Origin: Pseudomonas allokribbensis
GTDB taxonomy: Bacteria; Pseudomonadota; Gammaproteobacteria; Pseudomonadales; Pseudomonadaceae
DNA: 64,000 nucleotides
Assembly: GCF_014863605.1 (NCBI RefSeq)
Contig: NZ_CP062252.1
Location: 1,559,001 to 1,623,000, forward strand
Direction: 5' to 3'
The position numbers were made by a program, and so were the translations under genes. Below the pieces are notes generated by a model, which was given only the letters and a program-made list of their open reading frames with translations, made no database searches and was not told the origin of the DNA. Each line of letters starts with the position of its first letter. Position 1 is the first letter of the stretch. Positions 8,062-16,272 of the stretch are shown one piece after another.

Positions 8062-8622
8062 TTACATTGGGTTCTGTGGGCGCCACGGTTCGATCAGTGC
8101 GTCCAGGTTCATGGCGTCGGCGAAGTCCAGGAACTGGTCGCGCAGCCAACTGATCTGAGTGCCGGCCGGCAGGGTCACGGTGAACGTGGCGTTGAGCATG
8201 GTGCCGCCGGTCTGCGGAGCCTGATAGGTATCGCAGGTCAGGTTTTCCAGCTCGACGTTGTGATCCATGAAGAACTGGCACAGCTCGTTGATGATGTCCG
8301 GGCGATAGGCCGAGGACACGTAAGCCACGTACGGCAGGGCCTGAGGACGGTTTTCCAGGGCGGCACTGCGCACGACATTTACGGTGAAAGCATGCTTCTT
8401 GGCCAGGCCCGGCAGGCTGCCTTCCAGGCGCGCCAGGGCGTCCCAGCTGCCGGAGATCTCGAGGATCAGCGCGCTGCACTCGCCGTGACGGGTCAGGCGG
8501 GAGGTGACGACCGCGCAGCGGTTTTCATGGCTGGCGCGGCACAGGACGTTGGTCAGCTCCATGGGATTGGCGCCGAGGGCACTGACGACAAGGAATTGTT
8601 CGCGAACTGTGGGGGTGGACAT
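8062..8622 (-). CDS. gcvR: Glycine cleavage system transcriptional repressor, GcvR (two ACT domains)
   Basis: 186 residues made of two ACT domains (about 8-85 and 95-175; the second begins YVAYVSSAYRPDIINELCQFF). GcvR binds glycine and blocks the activator GcvA by protein contact rather than by DNA binding. AGGA lies seven bases before the ATG on the minus strand. It is upstream of bcp in one operon and divergent from dapA, the E. coli order. Confidence 0.88.
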   Translation of the reverse strand: MSTPTVREQFLVVSALGANPMELTNVLCRASHENRCAVVTSRLTRHGECSALILEISGSWDALARLEGSLPGLAKKHAFTVNVVRSAALENRPQALPYVAYVSSAYRPDIINELCQFFMDHNVELENLTCDTYQAPQTGGTMLNATFTVTLPAGTQISWLRDQFLDFADAMNLDALIEPWRPQNPM

Positions 8623-8934
8623 GCAGCATTCCTAAAGCGATGAGCGGTCGGTAGGGTGAGGGCGTTGAGTGCCGGGACATACCTGTCCGGAAGGCCCGAT
8701 TCGTATATCGCTACGGCTCCAATAATAAGGAAGCGTAAGGCGGCGACACTGGAACGGGGCCTGGGAGGCCGAAACGGGGGGCTGGAACCCGGCGTACAAG
8801 CTGATCAGTACCGATCAAAGTCTGAAGGGTAGCGAAAAGCGGCGCCAAGGGGAATGGCGGCGCAGTACTTCGCTTGTGCAAGCATCTTGGCGCCAGTACC
8901 ATTACCGCTCTCTTTTTCCGGCAGGAGCGGTTTC
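8623..8934. other. Divergent intergenic region between gcvR and dapA, 312 bases
   Basis: It must contain the promoters of both operons but shows no further gene on either strand. The dapA-proximal part has interrupted G/C-rich inverted sequence around GGCGCC repeats (about 8840-8900), and a CAGGAG ribosome-binding site ends it. I see no recognisable riboswitch; the lysine riboswitch is not expected in Pseudomonas. Confidence 0.5.
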
Positions 8935-9813
8935 ATGATTGCGGGCAGTATGGTGGCACTGGTCACACCCATGGATGCACAAGGGCGTCTTGACTGGGAC
9001 AGCCTCAGCAAACTCGTGGACTTCCATCTCAAGAACGGCACCCATGCCATTGTCGCGGTCGGTACAACCGGCGAGTCGGCAACCCTTGATGTAGAAGAAC
9101 ACATTGCCGTCATCAAAGCCGTGGTCAAACAGGTGGCTGGTCGCATTCCGGTCATCGCCGGTACCGGCGCCAACTCGACCCGCGAAGCCGTCGAGCTGAC
9201 CCGCAATGCCAAGGCGGCCGGCGCCGATGCCTGCCTGCTGGTCGTTCCGTACTACAACAAGCCGACCCAGGAAGGCCTGTACCAGCACTTCAAGCACATC
9301 GCCGAAGCGGTCGACATTCCGCAGATCCTCTACAACGTTCCTGGCCGCACTTCCTGCGACATGCAGGCCGAGACCGTGATCCGTCTGTCCACCGTGCCGA
9401 ACATCATCGGTATCAAGGAAGCCACTGGCGACCTGAAGCGTGCCAAGGCAATCCTCGACGGCGTGAGCAAAGACTTCATCGTGCTGTCCGGCGATGATCC
9501 GACCGCCGTCGAGCTGATCCTGCTGGGCGGCAAAGGCAACATCTCCGTCACCGCCAACGTCGCCCCGCGCGAAATGGCCGACCTGTGCGAGGCCGCGCTC
9601 AAGGGCGACGCCGAGACCGCACGGGCCATCAACGAAAAACTGATGCCGCTGCACAAGGACCTGTTCATCGAAGCCAACCCGATTCCGGTGAAGTGGGCTT
9701 TGGTCGAAATGGGCCTGATGCACGAAGGCATCCGCCTGCCGCTGACCTGGCTGAGCGCTCCTTGTCATGAAACGTTGCGCTCGGCCCTGCGCCAGTGCAG
9801 CGTCCTGGTTTAA
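8935..9813 (+). CDS. dapA: 4-hydroxy-tetrahydrodipicolinate synthase
   Basis: 292 residues, one TIM barrel. Schiff-base Lys161 is in GIKEATGD and the proton-relay Tyr133 is in YNVPGRT; the substrate motif GTTGES is at 43-48. DapA condenses pyruvate with aspartate semialdehyde in the lysine and diaminopimelate pathway, feeding peptidoglycan. ATG 8935 has GCAGGAG upstream and matches the usual family N-terminus. It heads the dapA-bamC-hydrolase-purC run, whose genes are 4 to 28 bases apart. Confidence 0.97.
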   Translation: MIAGSMVALVTPMDAQGRLDWDSLSKLVDFHLKNGTHAIVAVGTTGESATLDVEEHIAVIKAVVKQVAGRIPVIAGTGANSTREAVELTRNAKAAGADACLLVVPYYNKPTQEGLYQHFKHIAEAVDIPQILYNVPGRTSCDMQAETVIRLSTVPNIIGIKEATGDLKRAKAILDGVSKDFIVLSGDDPTAVELILLGGKGNISVTANVAPREMADLCEAALKGDAETARAINEKLMPLHKDLFIEANPIPVKWALVEMGLMHEGIRLPLTWLSAPCHETLRSALRQCSVLV

Positions 9814-9830
9814 TTGAGGAAGTACAACGC

Positions 9831-10946
9831 ATGAAGCGAATGGCCGGACTTTCCGCACTTGCCTTGATTATCTCCAGCACCAGTGGCTGCGGATGGATCT
9901 GGGGCCCGGAAGGTTATTTCCGTGACCGTGGTAGCGACTACCTGGAAGCGAAACAGACTGCACCGATGCAATTGCCACCGGATGTCAGCACCTCCAAGCG
10001 CCTGGATCCGCTGCTGCCGATCCCGCGTAACGTAGCCGACGACACCGCTACCGGCGAATATGTGGTTCCGCGTCCTCAACCGCTGTCGGCGATTGCCGAC
10101 GCCAGCGATTACTCGCTGCAGAAGAGCGGTGATTCGCGCTGGGTCATGGGCCAGCATCCACCGGCCGAAGTCTGGCCAGTGGCTGTGCAGTTCTTCCAGG
10201 ACAACGGTTTCCGTCTGGATGAACAGCGTCCGCAAACCGGCGAATTCACTACCACCTGGCAGCATTCCGACGAACTGTCCGCCGCCATGGCCAAGCGCCT
10301 GAGCGCCGCCGGCGTCGGTGCCGACAGCGAAACCCGCGTGCGGGTACGCATCGAGCCGGGCGTGCAGCGCAATACCAGTGAAATCTACGTGGTCAGCGCC
10401 GAGCGTCCTGCCGGCAGCACCGCCAATGTCGATTTCACCAACCGTTCGGTCAACACTGGCCTGGACGCTGCCTTGGTCGACGACATGCTCGCGAGCATGA
10501 GCCGTAACTCCGAGAAGGGCGGTTCGGTGTCGATGCTGGCGTCGCGTGATTTCGATACCCCGAGCCGTGTCAGCCTCAGCGAAGACGGCAGCGGCAACCC
10601 GGTATTGAACGTCGGTTCCGATCTGGACCGTGCCTGGTCGAGCGTCGGTCGTGCGTTGGAGCAAGGTCAGTGGCGCGTTGAAGACATCAACCGCAGCCTG
10701 GGCCTGTACTACATCAACCTGGCCGAAAAAGCCGAGAAGAAAGACGAGAAGCCTGGTTTCTTCAGCAGCCTGTTCGGCAGTGCGCCGACCAAGGAAGAAG
10801 TTGAAGCCCGTGCCGAGCGTTATCAGGTTCGCCTGAGCAAGGTTGGCGACAACGTTCAGGTCACCGTCGAGAAAAACATCAACACCGTTGCCCCGGCCGA
10901 TGTGGCCCGCAAAGTGTTGAGCGTAATTCAGGACAACCTGGGCTGA
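9831..10946 (+). CDS. bamC: Outer-membrane assembly lipoprotein BamC (NlpB)
   Basis: 371 residues. A lipoprotein signal ends at Cys20 (IISSTSGC), so the mature protein is lipid-anchored. Two helix-grip domains follow (about 110-220 and 250-370), with an unstructured N-terminal segment that contacts BamD in the E. coli complex. TTGAGGAAG precedes ATG 9831. BamC is an accessory subunit of the beta-barrel assembly machine. The dapA-bamC pairing is conserved with E. coli. Confidence 0.92.
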   Translation: MKRMAGLSALALIISSTSGCGWIWGPEGYFRDRGSDYLEAKQTAPMQLPPDVSTSKRLDPLLPIPRNVADDTATGEYVVPRPQPLSAIADASDYSLQKSGDSRWVMGQHPPAEVWPVAVQFFQDNGFRLDEQRPQTGEFTTTWQHSDELSAAMAKRLSAAGVGADSETRVRVRIEPGVQRNTSEIYVVSAERPAGSTANVDFTNRSVNTGLDAALVDDMLASMSRNSEKGGSVSMLASRDFDTPSRVSLSEDGSGNPVLNVGSDLDRAWSSVGRALEQGQWRVEDINRSLGLYYINLAEKAEKKDEKPGFFSSLFGSAPTKEEVEARAERYQVRLSKVGDNVQVTVEKNINTVAPADVARKVLSVIQDNLG

Positions 10947-10950
10947 TCCA

Positions 10951-11709
10951 ATGCGTTTTGCCGTTCTCGGCAGCGGTAGCCAAGGGAACGGCACGCTGAT
11001 CGCCAGTGCTGATACGTATGTGCTGGTGGATTGTGGTTTTTCCCTGCGGGAAACCGAAAAACGCCTGCTGCGCCTGGGTGTGAACCCGGCGCAACTGAGC
11101 GCGATACTCGTAACCCACGAACATGCCGACCACGTGCATGGCGTGGGTTTACTGTCTCGGCGCTACAATCTACCGGTCTACCTCAGTCGCGGCACACTGC
11201 GCGGGATGCGCAAACCGATTGAACCCGCAGGCTTCGTGGCCGGCGGCGAGCAGCTGCAGATCGGTGCTCTGGACATCGGGGTCATTGCCGTGGCCCATGA
11301 TGCACAGGAACCGACTCAATATGTATTCAGCGATGGTGAGCGGCGTTTCGGCCTGTTGACCGACCTGGGTTCATACTGTGAGCGGGTGCTGGACGGTTAT
11401 CGGGACCTCGATGCGTTGATGATCGAGTCCAATCATTGTCGCGACATGCTGGCTCGTGGTCATTACCCGTACTTTCTCAAGCAACGGGTGGGCGGCGAGC
11501 TGGGACATTTGAACAACCATCAGGCGGCATTCCTGGTGGCCGAGTTGGGCTGGCAAGGCCTGCAACACCTGGTCCTGGCCCATCTGAGCAGCAAGAACAA
11601 CCTGCCGCAGCTGGCCCGGCAATGTTTTGTCGACACCCTCGGGTGCGACCCGGACTGGCTGCAACTGGCCGATCAAGATTCAGGGCTCGACTGGCGCCAC
11701 ATCGCCTAG
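10951..11709 (+). CDS. MBL-fold metal-dependent hydrolase (YycJ/WalJ-like)
   Basis: 252 residues. The metallo-beta-lactamase metal-binding motif is T-H56-E-H58-A-D60-H61, with later ligands in VAHDAQEP and in the LAHLSSKNN segment near 210. The opening MRFAVLGSGSQGNGTLI is characteristic of the YycJ/WalJ branch, which includes predicted exonucleases and phosphodiesterases. The substrate here is unknown. It begins 4 bases after bamC and precedes purC; this position in Pseudomonas is common, but the reason is not clear. Confidence 0.85.
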   Translation: MRFAVLGSGSQGNGTLIASADTYVLVDCGFSLRETEKRLLRLGVNPAQLSAILVTHEHADHVHGVGLLSRRYNLPVYLSRGTLRGMRKPIEPAGFVAGGEQLQIGALDIGVIAVAHDAQEPTQYVFSDGERRFGLLTDLGSYCERVLDGYRDLDALMIESNHCRDMLARGHYPYFLKQRVGGELGHLNNHQAAFLVAELGWQGLQHLVLAHLSSKNNLPQLARQCFVDTLGCDPDWLQLADQDSGLDWRHIA

Positions 11710-11737
11710 CCCATCTACTTAGCAAGCGGAGCCCATC

Positions 11738-12451
11738 ATGGAAAAACGTGAAGAACTCTACCGCGGCAAAGCCAAATCGGTTTACAAGACCGACGACGCT
11801 GACCGCTTGATCCTGCTGTTTCGCAACGACACTTCGGCGTTCGACGGCAAGCGCATCGAGCAGCTCGACCGCAAAGGCATGGTGAACAACAAGTTCAACG
11901 CCTTCATCATGCAGAAACTCGAAGCGGCCGGCATTCCGACCCAGTTCGACAAACTGCTGGCCGACAACGAAGTTCTGGTGAAGAAGCTGGACATGATCCC
12001 GGTCGAGTGCGTCGTGCGTAACTACGCCGCCGGCAGCCTGGTCAAGCGTCTGGGCGTTGAAGAAGGCCTGAAGCTCAACCCTTACACCTTCGAACTGTTC
12101 CTGAAGGACGACGCCAAGGGCGACCCGTTCATCAACGAATCCCACGTCGTGGCATTCGGCTGGGGCACCGCCGAGCAACTGGCGCGCATGAAAGAACTGT
12201 CGCTCAAGGTCAACGAAGTCCTGAGCAAACTGTTCGACGACGCCGGCCTGCTGCTGGTGGACTTCAAGCTTGAATTCGGCGTGTTCAGCGACGGCTCCAT
12301 CGTCCTGGGCGACGAGTTCAGCCCGGACGGCTGCCGTCTGTGGGACAAGGACACCAAGAAGAAGATGGACAAGGACCGCTTCCGTCAGGGCCTCGGTGAC
12401 GTCATCGAAGCCTACGAAGAAGTCGCCAACCGTCTGGGCGTACCGCTTTAA
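11738..12451 (+). CDS. purC: Phosphoribosylaminoimidazole-succinocarboxamide synthase (SAICAR synthetase)
   Basis: 237 residues, the usual length. The N-terminal [14 protein letters not shown] and the central [18 protein letters not shown] are PurC signatures; the DFKLEFG and [12 protein letters not shown] segments form the nucleotide and substrate pocket. It joins aspartate to CAIR in purine synthesis. AAGCGGAG precedes the ATG. The tRNA-Ser promoter follows soon after, with no obvious hairpin terminator between. Confidence 0.97.
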   Translation: MEKREELYRGKAKSVYKTDDADRLILLFRNDTSAFDGKRIEQLDRKGMVNNKFNAFIMQKLEAAGIPTQFDKLLADNEVLVKKLDMIPVECVVRNYAAGSLVKRLGVEEGLKLNPYTFELFLKDDAKGDPFINESHVVAFGWGTAEQLARMKELSLKVNEVLSKLFDDAGLLLVDFKLEFGVFSDGSIVLGDEFSPDGCRLWDKDTKKKMDKDRFRQGLGDVIEAYEEVANRLGVPL

Positions 12452-12496
12452 TCGACGCAAGCATCTGATAGCACGAAGAAATTTTCGAAAGAGGGT

Positions 12497-12524
12497 TTGC
12501 TTTCGGTAAAAGTGTTGTTATGAT
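12497..12524 (+). promoter_or_regulatory. Sigma-70 promoter of the tRNA-Ser gene
   Basis: TTGCTT (12497-12502), a 16-base spacer, and TATGAT (12519-12524), followed by the G/C-rich discriminator GCGCGCCG typical of stable-RNA promoters under stringent control. The tRNA begins 10 bases later. Confidence 0.7.
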
Positions 12525-12534
12525 GCGCGCCGTT

Positions 12535-12624
12535 GGAGAGATGCCAGAGTGGCCGAATGGGACGGATTCGAAATCCGTTGTACCTTCACCGGTACCTAGG
12601 GTTCGAATCCCTATCTCTCCGCCA
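12535..12624 (+). tRNA. tRNA-Ser, anticodon CGA
   Basis: 90 nucleotides including encoded CCA. The acceptor stem GGAGAGA pairs with TCTCTCC; discriminator G then CCA at 12622-12624. The anticodon arm is ACGGA-TTCGAAA-TCCGT, so the anticodon is CGA (codon UCG). A long variable arm follows (class II tRNA, as serine requires), then the T arm with GGTTCGAATCC. Confidence 0.97.
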
Positions 12625-12631
12625 TACATAG

Positions 12632-12667
12632 AAAAAGCCCCGTAGATGAAAATCTACGGGGCTTTTT
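12632..12667 (+). terminator. Rho-independent terminator after tRNA-Ser
   Basis: Perfect stem AAAAAGCCCCGTAGAT / ATCTACGGGGCTTTTT around loop GAAA, ending in a T-run. A related hairpin follows ppk2. Confidence 0.95.
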
Positions 12668-12825
12668 TGTTTCTGATCAGTCCACCCTGCACCAATGTAC
12701 GGAGCGCAATGCTCCAACGTATCCAGGCCGCTCACACTCCGAATTAACTGACTAAACTCCTGCATTCCAGGTCATGGACCACCGGGTCTCCGGCGGTCAC
12801 CCCCTTCAATGCATGAGGTTCGGTC

Positions 12826-13650
12826 ATGGCAAAGGGAAAGAAGAAAGACTCGCCCAAAGACACCCCCGCGGATCGCCCGAAACTGTCGAGCAAGGACTAT
12901 CTGGCGGAGTTGCGTCGACTGCACGTTGAGCTCGTCAAGCTGCAGGAATGGGTGAGGGCCGAGGGCATCAAGGTCTGTGTGATTTTCGAAGGGCGTGATG
13001 GTGCGGGCAAGGGCGGGACGATCAAGGCGCTTACCGATCGGGTCAGCCCGCGGGTCTTTCGGGTCGTAGCATTACCGGCCCCGAGCGAGCGTGAGAAGAG
13101 CCAGATGTATCTGCAGCGTTACCTGCCTTATCTGCCAGCGGCCGGTGAGGTGGTGATCTTCGATCGCAGTTGGTACAACCGCGCCGGCGTGGAGCGGGTG
13201 ATGGGGTTTTGCACCGAGAATCAGGTCGAAAAGTTTCTCAAGACGGTGCCCCTGGTGGAGCATGCCATCGTCGATTCCGGGGTGATTCTGCTCAAGTACT
13301 GGTTGAATGTCAGTCAGGAGGAACAGACGCGCCGGCTGGAGGAGCGTATCAAGGACGGTCGAAAGATCTGGAAACTGTCGCCCATGGATCTCAAGTCGTA
13401 CAGCCGCTGGTATGACTATTCGCGGGCGCGTGACGACATGATCAAGGCGACCGATACCGAATATGCACCCTGGCTGGTGGCCGATTCGAACGACAAGCGG
13501 CGAGCGCGCCTGAACATCATCTCCGATCTCCTCAGCCGCATTCCGTACAAGAATGTTTCGCGCGAGAAGGTTGAGTTACCCAAGCGGCAGAAGCCCGGGG
13601 GCTACAAGGAATCGGATTATCCCTTCCGGCACATCCCCGAGAAATTCTGA
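12826..13650 (+). CDS. ppk2: Polyphosphate kinase 2
   Basis: 274 residues, a single P-loop kinase-like PPK2 domain. Walker A is about 55-64 (EGRDGAGKGG) and Walker B with the lid is FDRSWYNRAGVERVMGFC (about 110-127). The basic N-terminus (MAKGKKKDSPKDTP) is disordered. PPK2 enzymes use polyphosphate to phosphorylate nucleoside mono- or diphosphates; the one-domain form fits class I or III, and sequence alone does not settle which. It stands alone between two related terminators, so it is probably monocistronic. Confidence 0.92.
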   Translation: MAKGKKKDSPKDTPADRPKLSSKDYLAELRRLHVELVKLQEWVRAEGIKVCVIFEGRDGAGKGGTIKALTDRVSPRVFRVVALPAPSEREKSQMYLQRYLPYLPAAGEVVIFDRSWYNRAGVERVMGFCTENQVEKFLKTVPLVEHAIVDSGVILLKYWLNVSQEEQTRRLEERIKDGRKIWKLSPMDLKSYSRWYDYSRARDDMIKATDTEYAPWLVADSNDKRRARLNIISDLLSRIPYKNVSREKVELPKRQKPGGYKESDYPFRHIPEKF

Positions 13651-13675
13651 AGACGGGTGTTCGCGTCAGTCTCGG

Positions 13676-13710
13676 AAAAGCCCCGTAGATGAAAGTCCGC
13701 GGGGCTTTTT
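13676..13710 (+). terminator. Rho-independent terminator after ppk2, degenerate copy of the tRNA terminator
   Basis: AAAAGCCCCG (13676-13685) pairs with CGGGGCTTTT (13700-13709). The left arm and loop (CCCCGTAGATGAAA) are identical to the terminator at 12632-12667, but the inner right arm differs (GTCCG in place of ATCTA), so the inner stem is weakened. Confidence 0.85.
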
Positions 13711-13736
13711 CGTTTCGGCAGGGTGTCAGCCAGCCC

Positions 13737-13928
13737 TCAAATCTCCTTGACCGGCGTATCCCCCTGCACACCCTTGATCAATTCGATCACGTGCAGACAA
13801 TCCGCCTTGTTCACATACGACTCCCCACTGGCAACCGTCTCATGGTTTCCCGCCCGCAGGCGCCAGCGCCATTGGCCCTTGCCGGTGCTCGGGGTGCCCT
13901 TGGATTGCCTGTAAATCTCGAAATACAT
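13737..13928 (-). CDS. Small DUF1508 (YegP-like) protein
   Basis: 63 residues: YFEIYRQSKG, then KGQWRWRLRAGNHETVASGESYVNKADCLHVIELIKG. This is one copy of the roughly 50-residue DUF1508 repeat (UPF0339, E. coli YegP has two), a small beta-beta-beta-alpha domain of unknown function. It is convergent with ppk2 and shares the terminator region. Short, but the family match makes it a real gene. Confidence 0.82.
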   Translation of the reverse strand: MYFEIYRQSKGTPSTGKGQWRWRLRAGNHETVASGESYVNKADCLHVIELIKGVQGDTPVKEI

Positions 13929-14152
13929 TCAGTTCGCTCCATGCGATGGGATATTGCGACAACCTGTTTGGCGCATGGTCGCAAGCCTAGCGGAGCCTTG
14001 TCATTTGGCTATCGAGGATGTGTTTCCAATCGTTGGCTAATGTTTCTGCGACACGCGGGGCAGAGCGTCGGGATCGGCCTTCTGATTGGCGAGTACGTCC
14101 TTTTTTCACCCTTGCATGACCTTCAGTGGTGCTGCTTAATACGGTGCGGCTC

Positions 14153-15175
14153 ATGGCGTCGAATTTCGTTCGGCGACCGACAAACACTATAAGAAAGAGC
14201 AGTCCATTGACCCACTCGCATGGAACGCAACACGCGGGGCCGGTGACGTTGTCGCTGGTGGTTCCCGTATTCAATGAAGAGGACAGCCTCGACGGCTTTC
14301 TCCTGCGCATTCGTCAGGTGTTCGAGCGTGAGGCGCAGATCAGCCTTGAACTGGTGTTCGTCAACGACGGCAGCACCGATACGACGCTGGAGCGCCTGCT
14401 GCGCTGTCAGCAGAGCGATTCGAAAATCCGGATCGTCGATTTGAGCCGCAACTTCGGCAAGGAGGCAGCGCTTTCCGCCGGCTTGCAGATTGCCACCGGG
14501 CAGATTGTGGTGCCGATCGATGTCGATCTGCAGGACCCGCCCGAAGTCATTCTGCAGATGATCGAGCGTTGGCGTGAAGGTTACGAAGTGGTGCTTGGTC
14601 ACCGCATCAGTCGCCGCAATGACTCCTGGGCCAAACAGACGTCCGCCAGTTGGTTCTATCGCCTGCACAACAAGATTGCCGAACAGACATTGCCGGAAAA
14701 CGTCGGCGATTTTCGGTTGATGGATCGTTGCGTGGTCGACGCTCTGCTGACGCTGCCGGAATCGCGGCGGTTCATGAAAGGTCTGTTTGCCTGGGTCGGG
14801 TTTCGCACCACCCAGGTCGAATACGAGCGCCCGGAGCGAGCGGCGGGGCACAGCAAGTTCAATGGCTGGCGGCTGTGGAATTTCGCACTTGAAGGCATCA
14901 CCAGTTTCAGCACCGAACCCTTGCGGATCTGGACGTACCTGGGGGCGATGGTGTCTCTGGTGTCGTTTGCCTTTGCCATGTTCATTGTCGTGCGCACACT
15001 GATCCATGGTGTCGACATGCCCGGTTATGCCTCGCTGATGGTCGCGGTGACCTTTCTCGGCGGCTTGCAACTGATCGGCATCGGCGTGCTGGGTGAGTAC
15101 CTGGGCCGCACTTATATCGAAGCGAAGCGCCGGCCGGTTTTCCTGGTGCGCCGCATTTACGAATCCAAGGACTGA
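14153..15175 (+). CDS. GtrB-like polyprenyl-phosphate glycosyltransferase (GT2, DPM1 type)
   Basis: 340 residues. GT-A domain at about 30-250: nucleotide-binding VVPVFNEED, VNDGSTD and the metal-binding PIDVDLQDPP (Asp123, Asp125, Asp128). Two C-terminal membrane helices (about 260-284 and 293-315) anchor it, as in GtrB and DPM1-type enzymes, which load a sugar on undecaprenyl phosphate at the cytoplasmic face. ATG 14153 has no strong ribosome-binding site; a GTG 27 bases upstream is an alternative. It is the first gene of a four-gene run with 4-base gaps or overlaps. The sugar is unknown. Confidence 0.88.
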   Translation: MASNFVRRPTNTIRKSSPLTHSHGTQHAGPVTLSLVVPVFNEEDSLDGFLLRIRQVFEREAQISLELVFVNDGSTDTTLERLLRCQQSDSKIRIVDLSRNFGKEAALSAGLQIATGQIVVPIDVDLQDPPEVILQMIERWREGYEVVLGHRISRRNDSWAKQTSASWFYRLHNKIAEQTLPENVGDFRLMDRCVVDALLTLPESRRFMKGLFAWVGFRTTQVEYERPERAAGHSKFNGWRLWNFALEGITSFSTEPLRIWTYLGAMVSLVSFAFAMFIVVRTLIHGVDMPGYASLMVAVTFLGGLQLIGIGVLGEYLGRTYIEAKRRPVFLVRRIYESKD

Positions 15176-15178
15176 AGC

Positions 15179-15889
15179 ATGGATCTCAAGGAAACCGACA
15201 TCCTCGGCGACAGCATCGGCGAGCATTGGTATTACTGTTCCAAAGCAGCGGCGACCCGTCGGTTGCTGGGGGAAGCACCGATCAAGCGAATTCTCGATGT
15301 CGGTGCCGGTTCAGGGTTCTTTTCCCATCATTTATTGACCCACACCGCTGCGCGCGAAGCGTGGTGCGTGGACATCAGTTACCCGGCCGACTCCAGCGCC
15401 ACCACCGCCGGCAAACCGGTGCATTACCGCCGCTCGATCGATACCGTGGACGCCGATCTGGTGTTGCTGATGGATGTACTGGAGCACGTTGACGACGACC
15501 TCGGCCTGCTCAAGTCCTACGTCGACAAAGTGCCGTCCGGCAGTCGGTTCCTGATGACTGTGCCGGCGTTCCAGTTCATGTGGAGCGGGCACGATGACTT
15601 CCTTGAACACAAACGTCGCTACACCCTCGGGCAGTTCGAAACCCTGGCCCAAAAGGCCGGATTGACGGTCGAGCGGGGCGCCTACTATTTCGGTGCGGTG
15701 TTCCCGATTGCCGTTGCGTCGCGCCTGATACCCGGCGGTTCACGCGGTTCGGCGCCACGTTCGCAGCTGAAAAAACATCACCCGCTGGTCAATACGCTGC
15801 TGAAAACCCTGTGTCGCCTTGAGCTGCCCTTGATGGGCATGAACCGCCTGGCTGGCCTGAGTGTTTTCGTGCTGGCGCGCAAACCGTGA
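15179..15889 (+). CDS. Class I SAM-dependent methyltransferase in the gtr-like cassette
   Basis: 236 residues. SAM-binding motif I is LDVGAGSG (about 39-46); the acidic end of strand 2 is in WCVDIS and motif II/III lies in ADLVLLMDVLEHVDDD, a typical Methyltransf_11/23 pattern. The acceptor cannot be told from sequence. It starts 3 bases after the glycosyltransferase stop and overlaps gtrA-like by one base (TGATG), so it is translated with them. The inference is that it methylates the transferred sugar or its carrier-bound form. Confidence 0.82.
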   Translation: MDLKETDILGDSIGEHWYYCSKAAATRRLLGEAPIKRILDVGAGSGFFSHHLLTHTAAREAWCVDISYPADSSATTAGKPVHYRRSIDTVDADLVLLMDVLEHVDDDLGLLKSYVDKVPSGSRFLMTVPAFQFMWSGHDDFLEHKRRYTLGQFETLAQKAGLTVERGAYYFGAVFPIAVASRLIPGGSRGSAPRSQLKKHHPLVNTLLKTLCRLELPLMGMNRLAGLSVFVLARKP

Positions 15890-16272
15890 TGGCGACGCAA
15901 CGGTCCGAACTGATCCAGCGTGGTTTGCGCTTTGCCGTGACGGGGTTGTTTGTCACGGCCCTGCATGCGCTGGTGGCAGTGTTGTTCATCAACTTCGTGA
16001 GCCCTCAACCTCCGCTGGCCAATGGCGTGGCATTCGTCGTGGCGACGGTGGTGTCCTACGTGATCAATACCACCTGGAGTTTTTCCGCAAGGTTGCACGG
16101 CCGGACCCTGCTGCGCTTCCTGATGGTCTCGGCGGGAGGATTCGTGTTGGCGATGTTCGTGGCCTGGGCTGCCCAGATGGCCGGTCGGCACTATCTGCTG
16201 GGAATTGTGGCCGTCTCGTTGACCATTCCGGCATTCACTTTCGTACTACACAATTTCTGGACATATCGATGA
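15889..16272 (+). CDS. GtrA-family membrane protein (putative polyprenyl-phosphate-sugar flippase)
   Basis: 127 residues with four membrane helices (about 12-33, 40-62, 75-95, 103-122) and the family ending FVLHNFWTYR. GtrA proteins are thought to flip undecaprenyl-phosphate-linked sugar to the periplasm. The start overlaps the methyltransferase stop by one base and its TGA overlaps the next start (ATGA). In the Shigella phage system the partners are GtrB, present here two genes upstream, and a serotype-specific transferase. Confidence 0.9.
   Translation: MATQRSELIQRGLRFAVTGLFVTALHALVAVLFINFVSPQPPLANGVAFVVATVVSYVINTTWSFSARLHGRTLLRFLMVSAGGFVLAMFVAWAAQMAGRHYLLGIVAVSLTIPAFTFVLHNFWTYR

Noticed and set aside
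15861..16268. Upstream extension of the DUF6311 frame
   Set aside because: It lies across the GtrA-like gene in another frame; the overlapped ATGA at 16269 is the proper coupled start and gives a normal first membrane segment.
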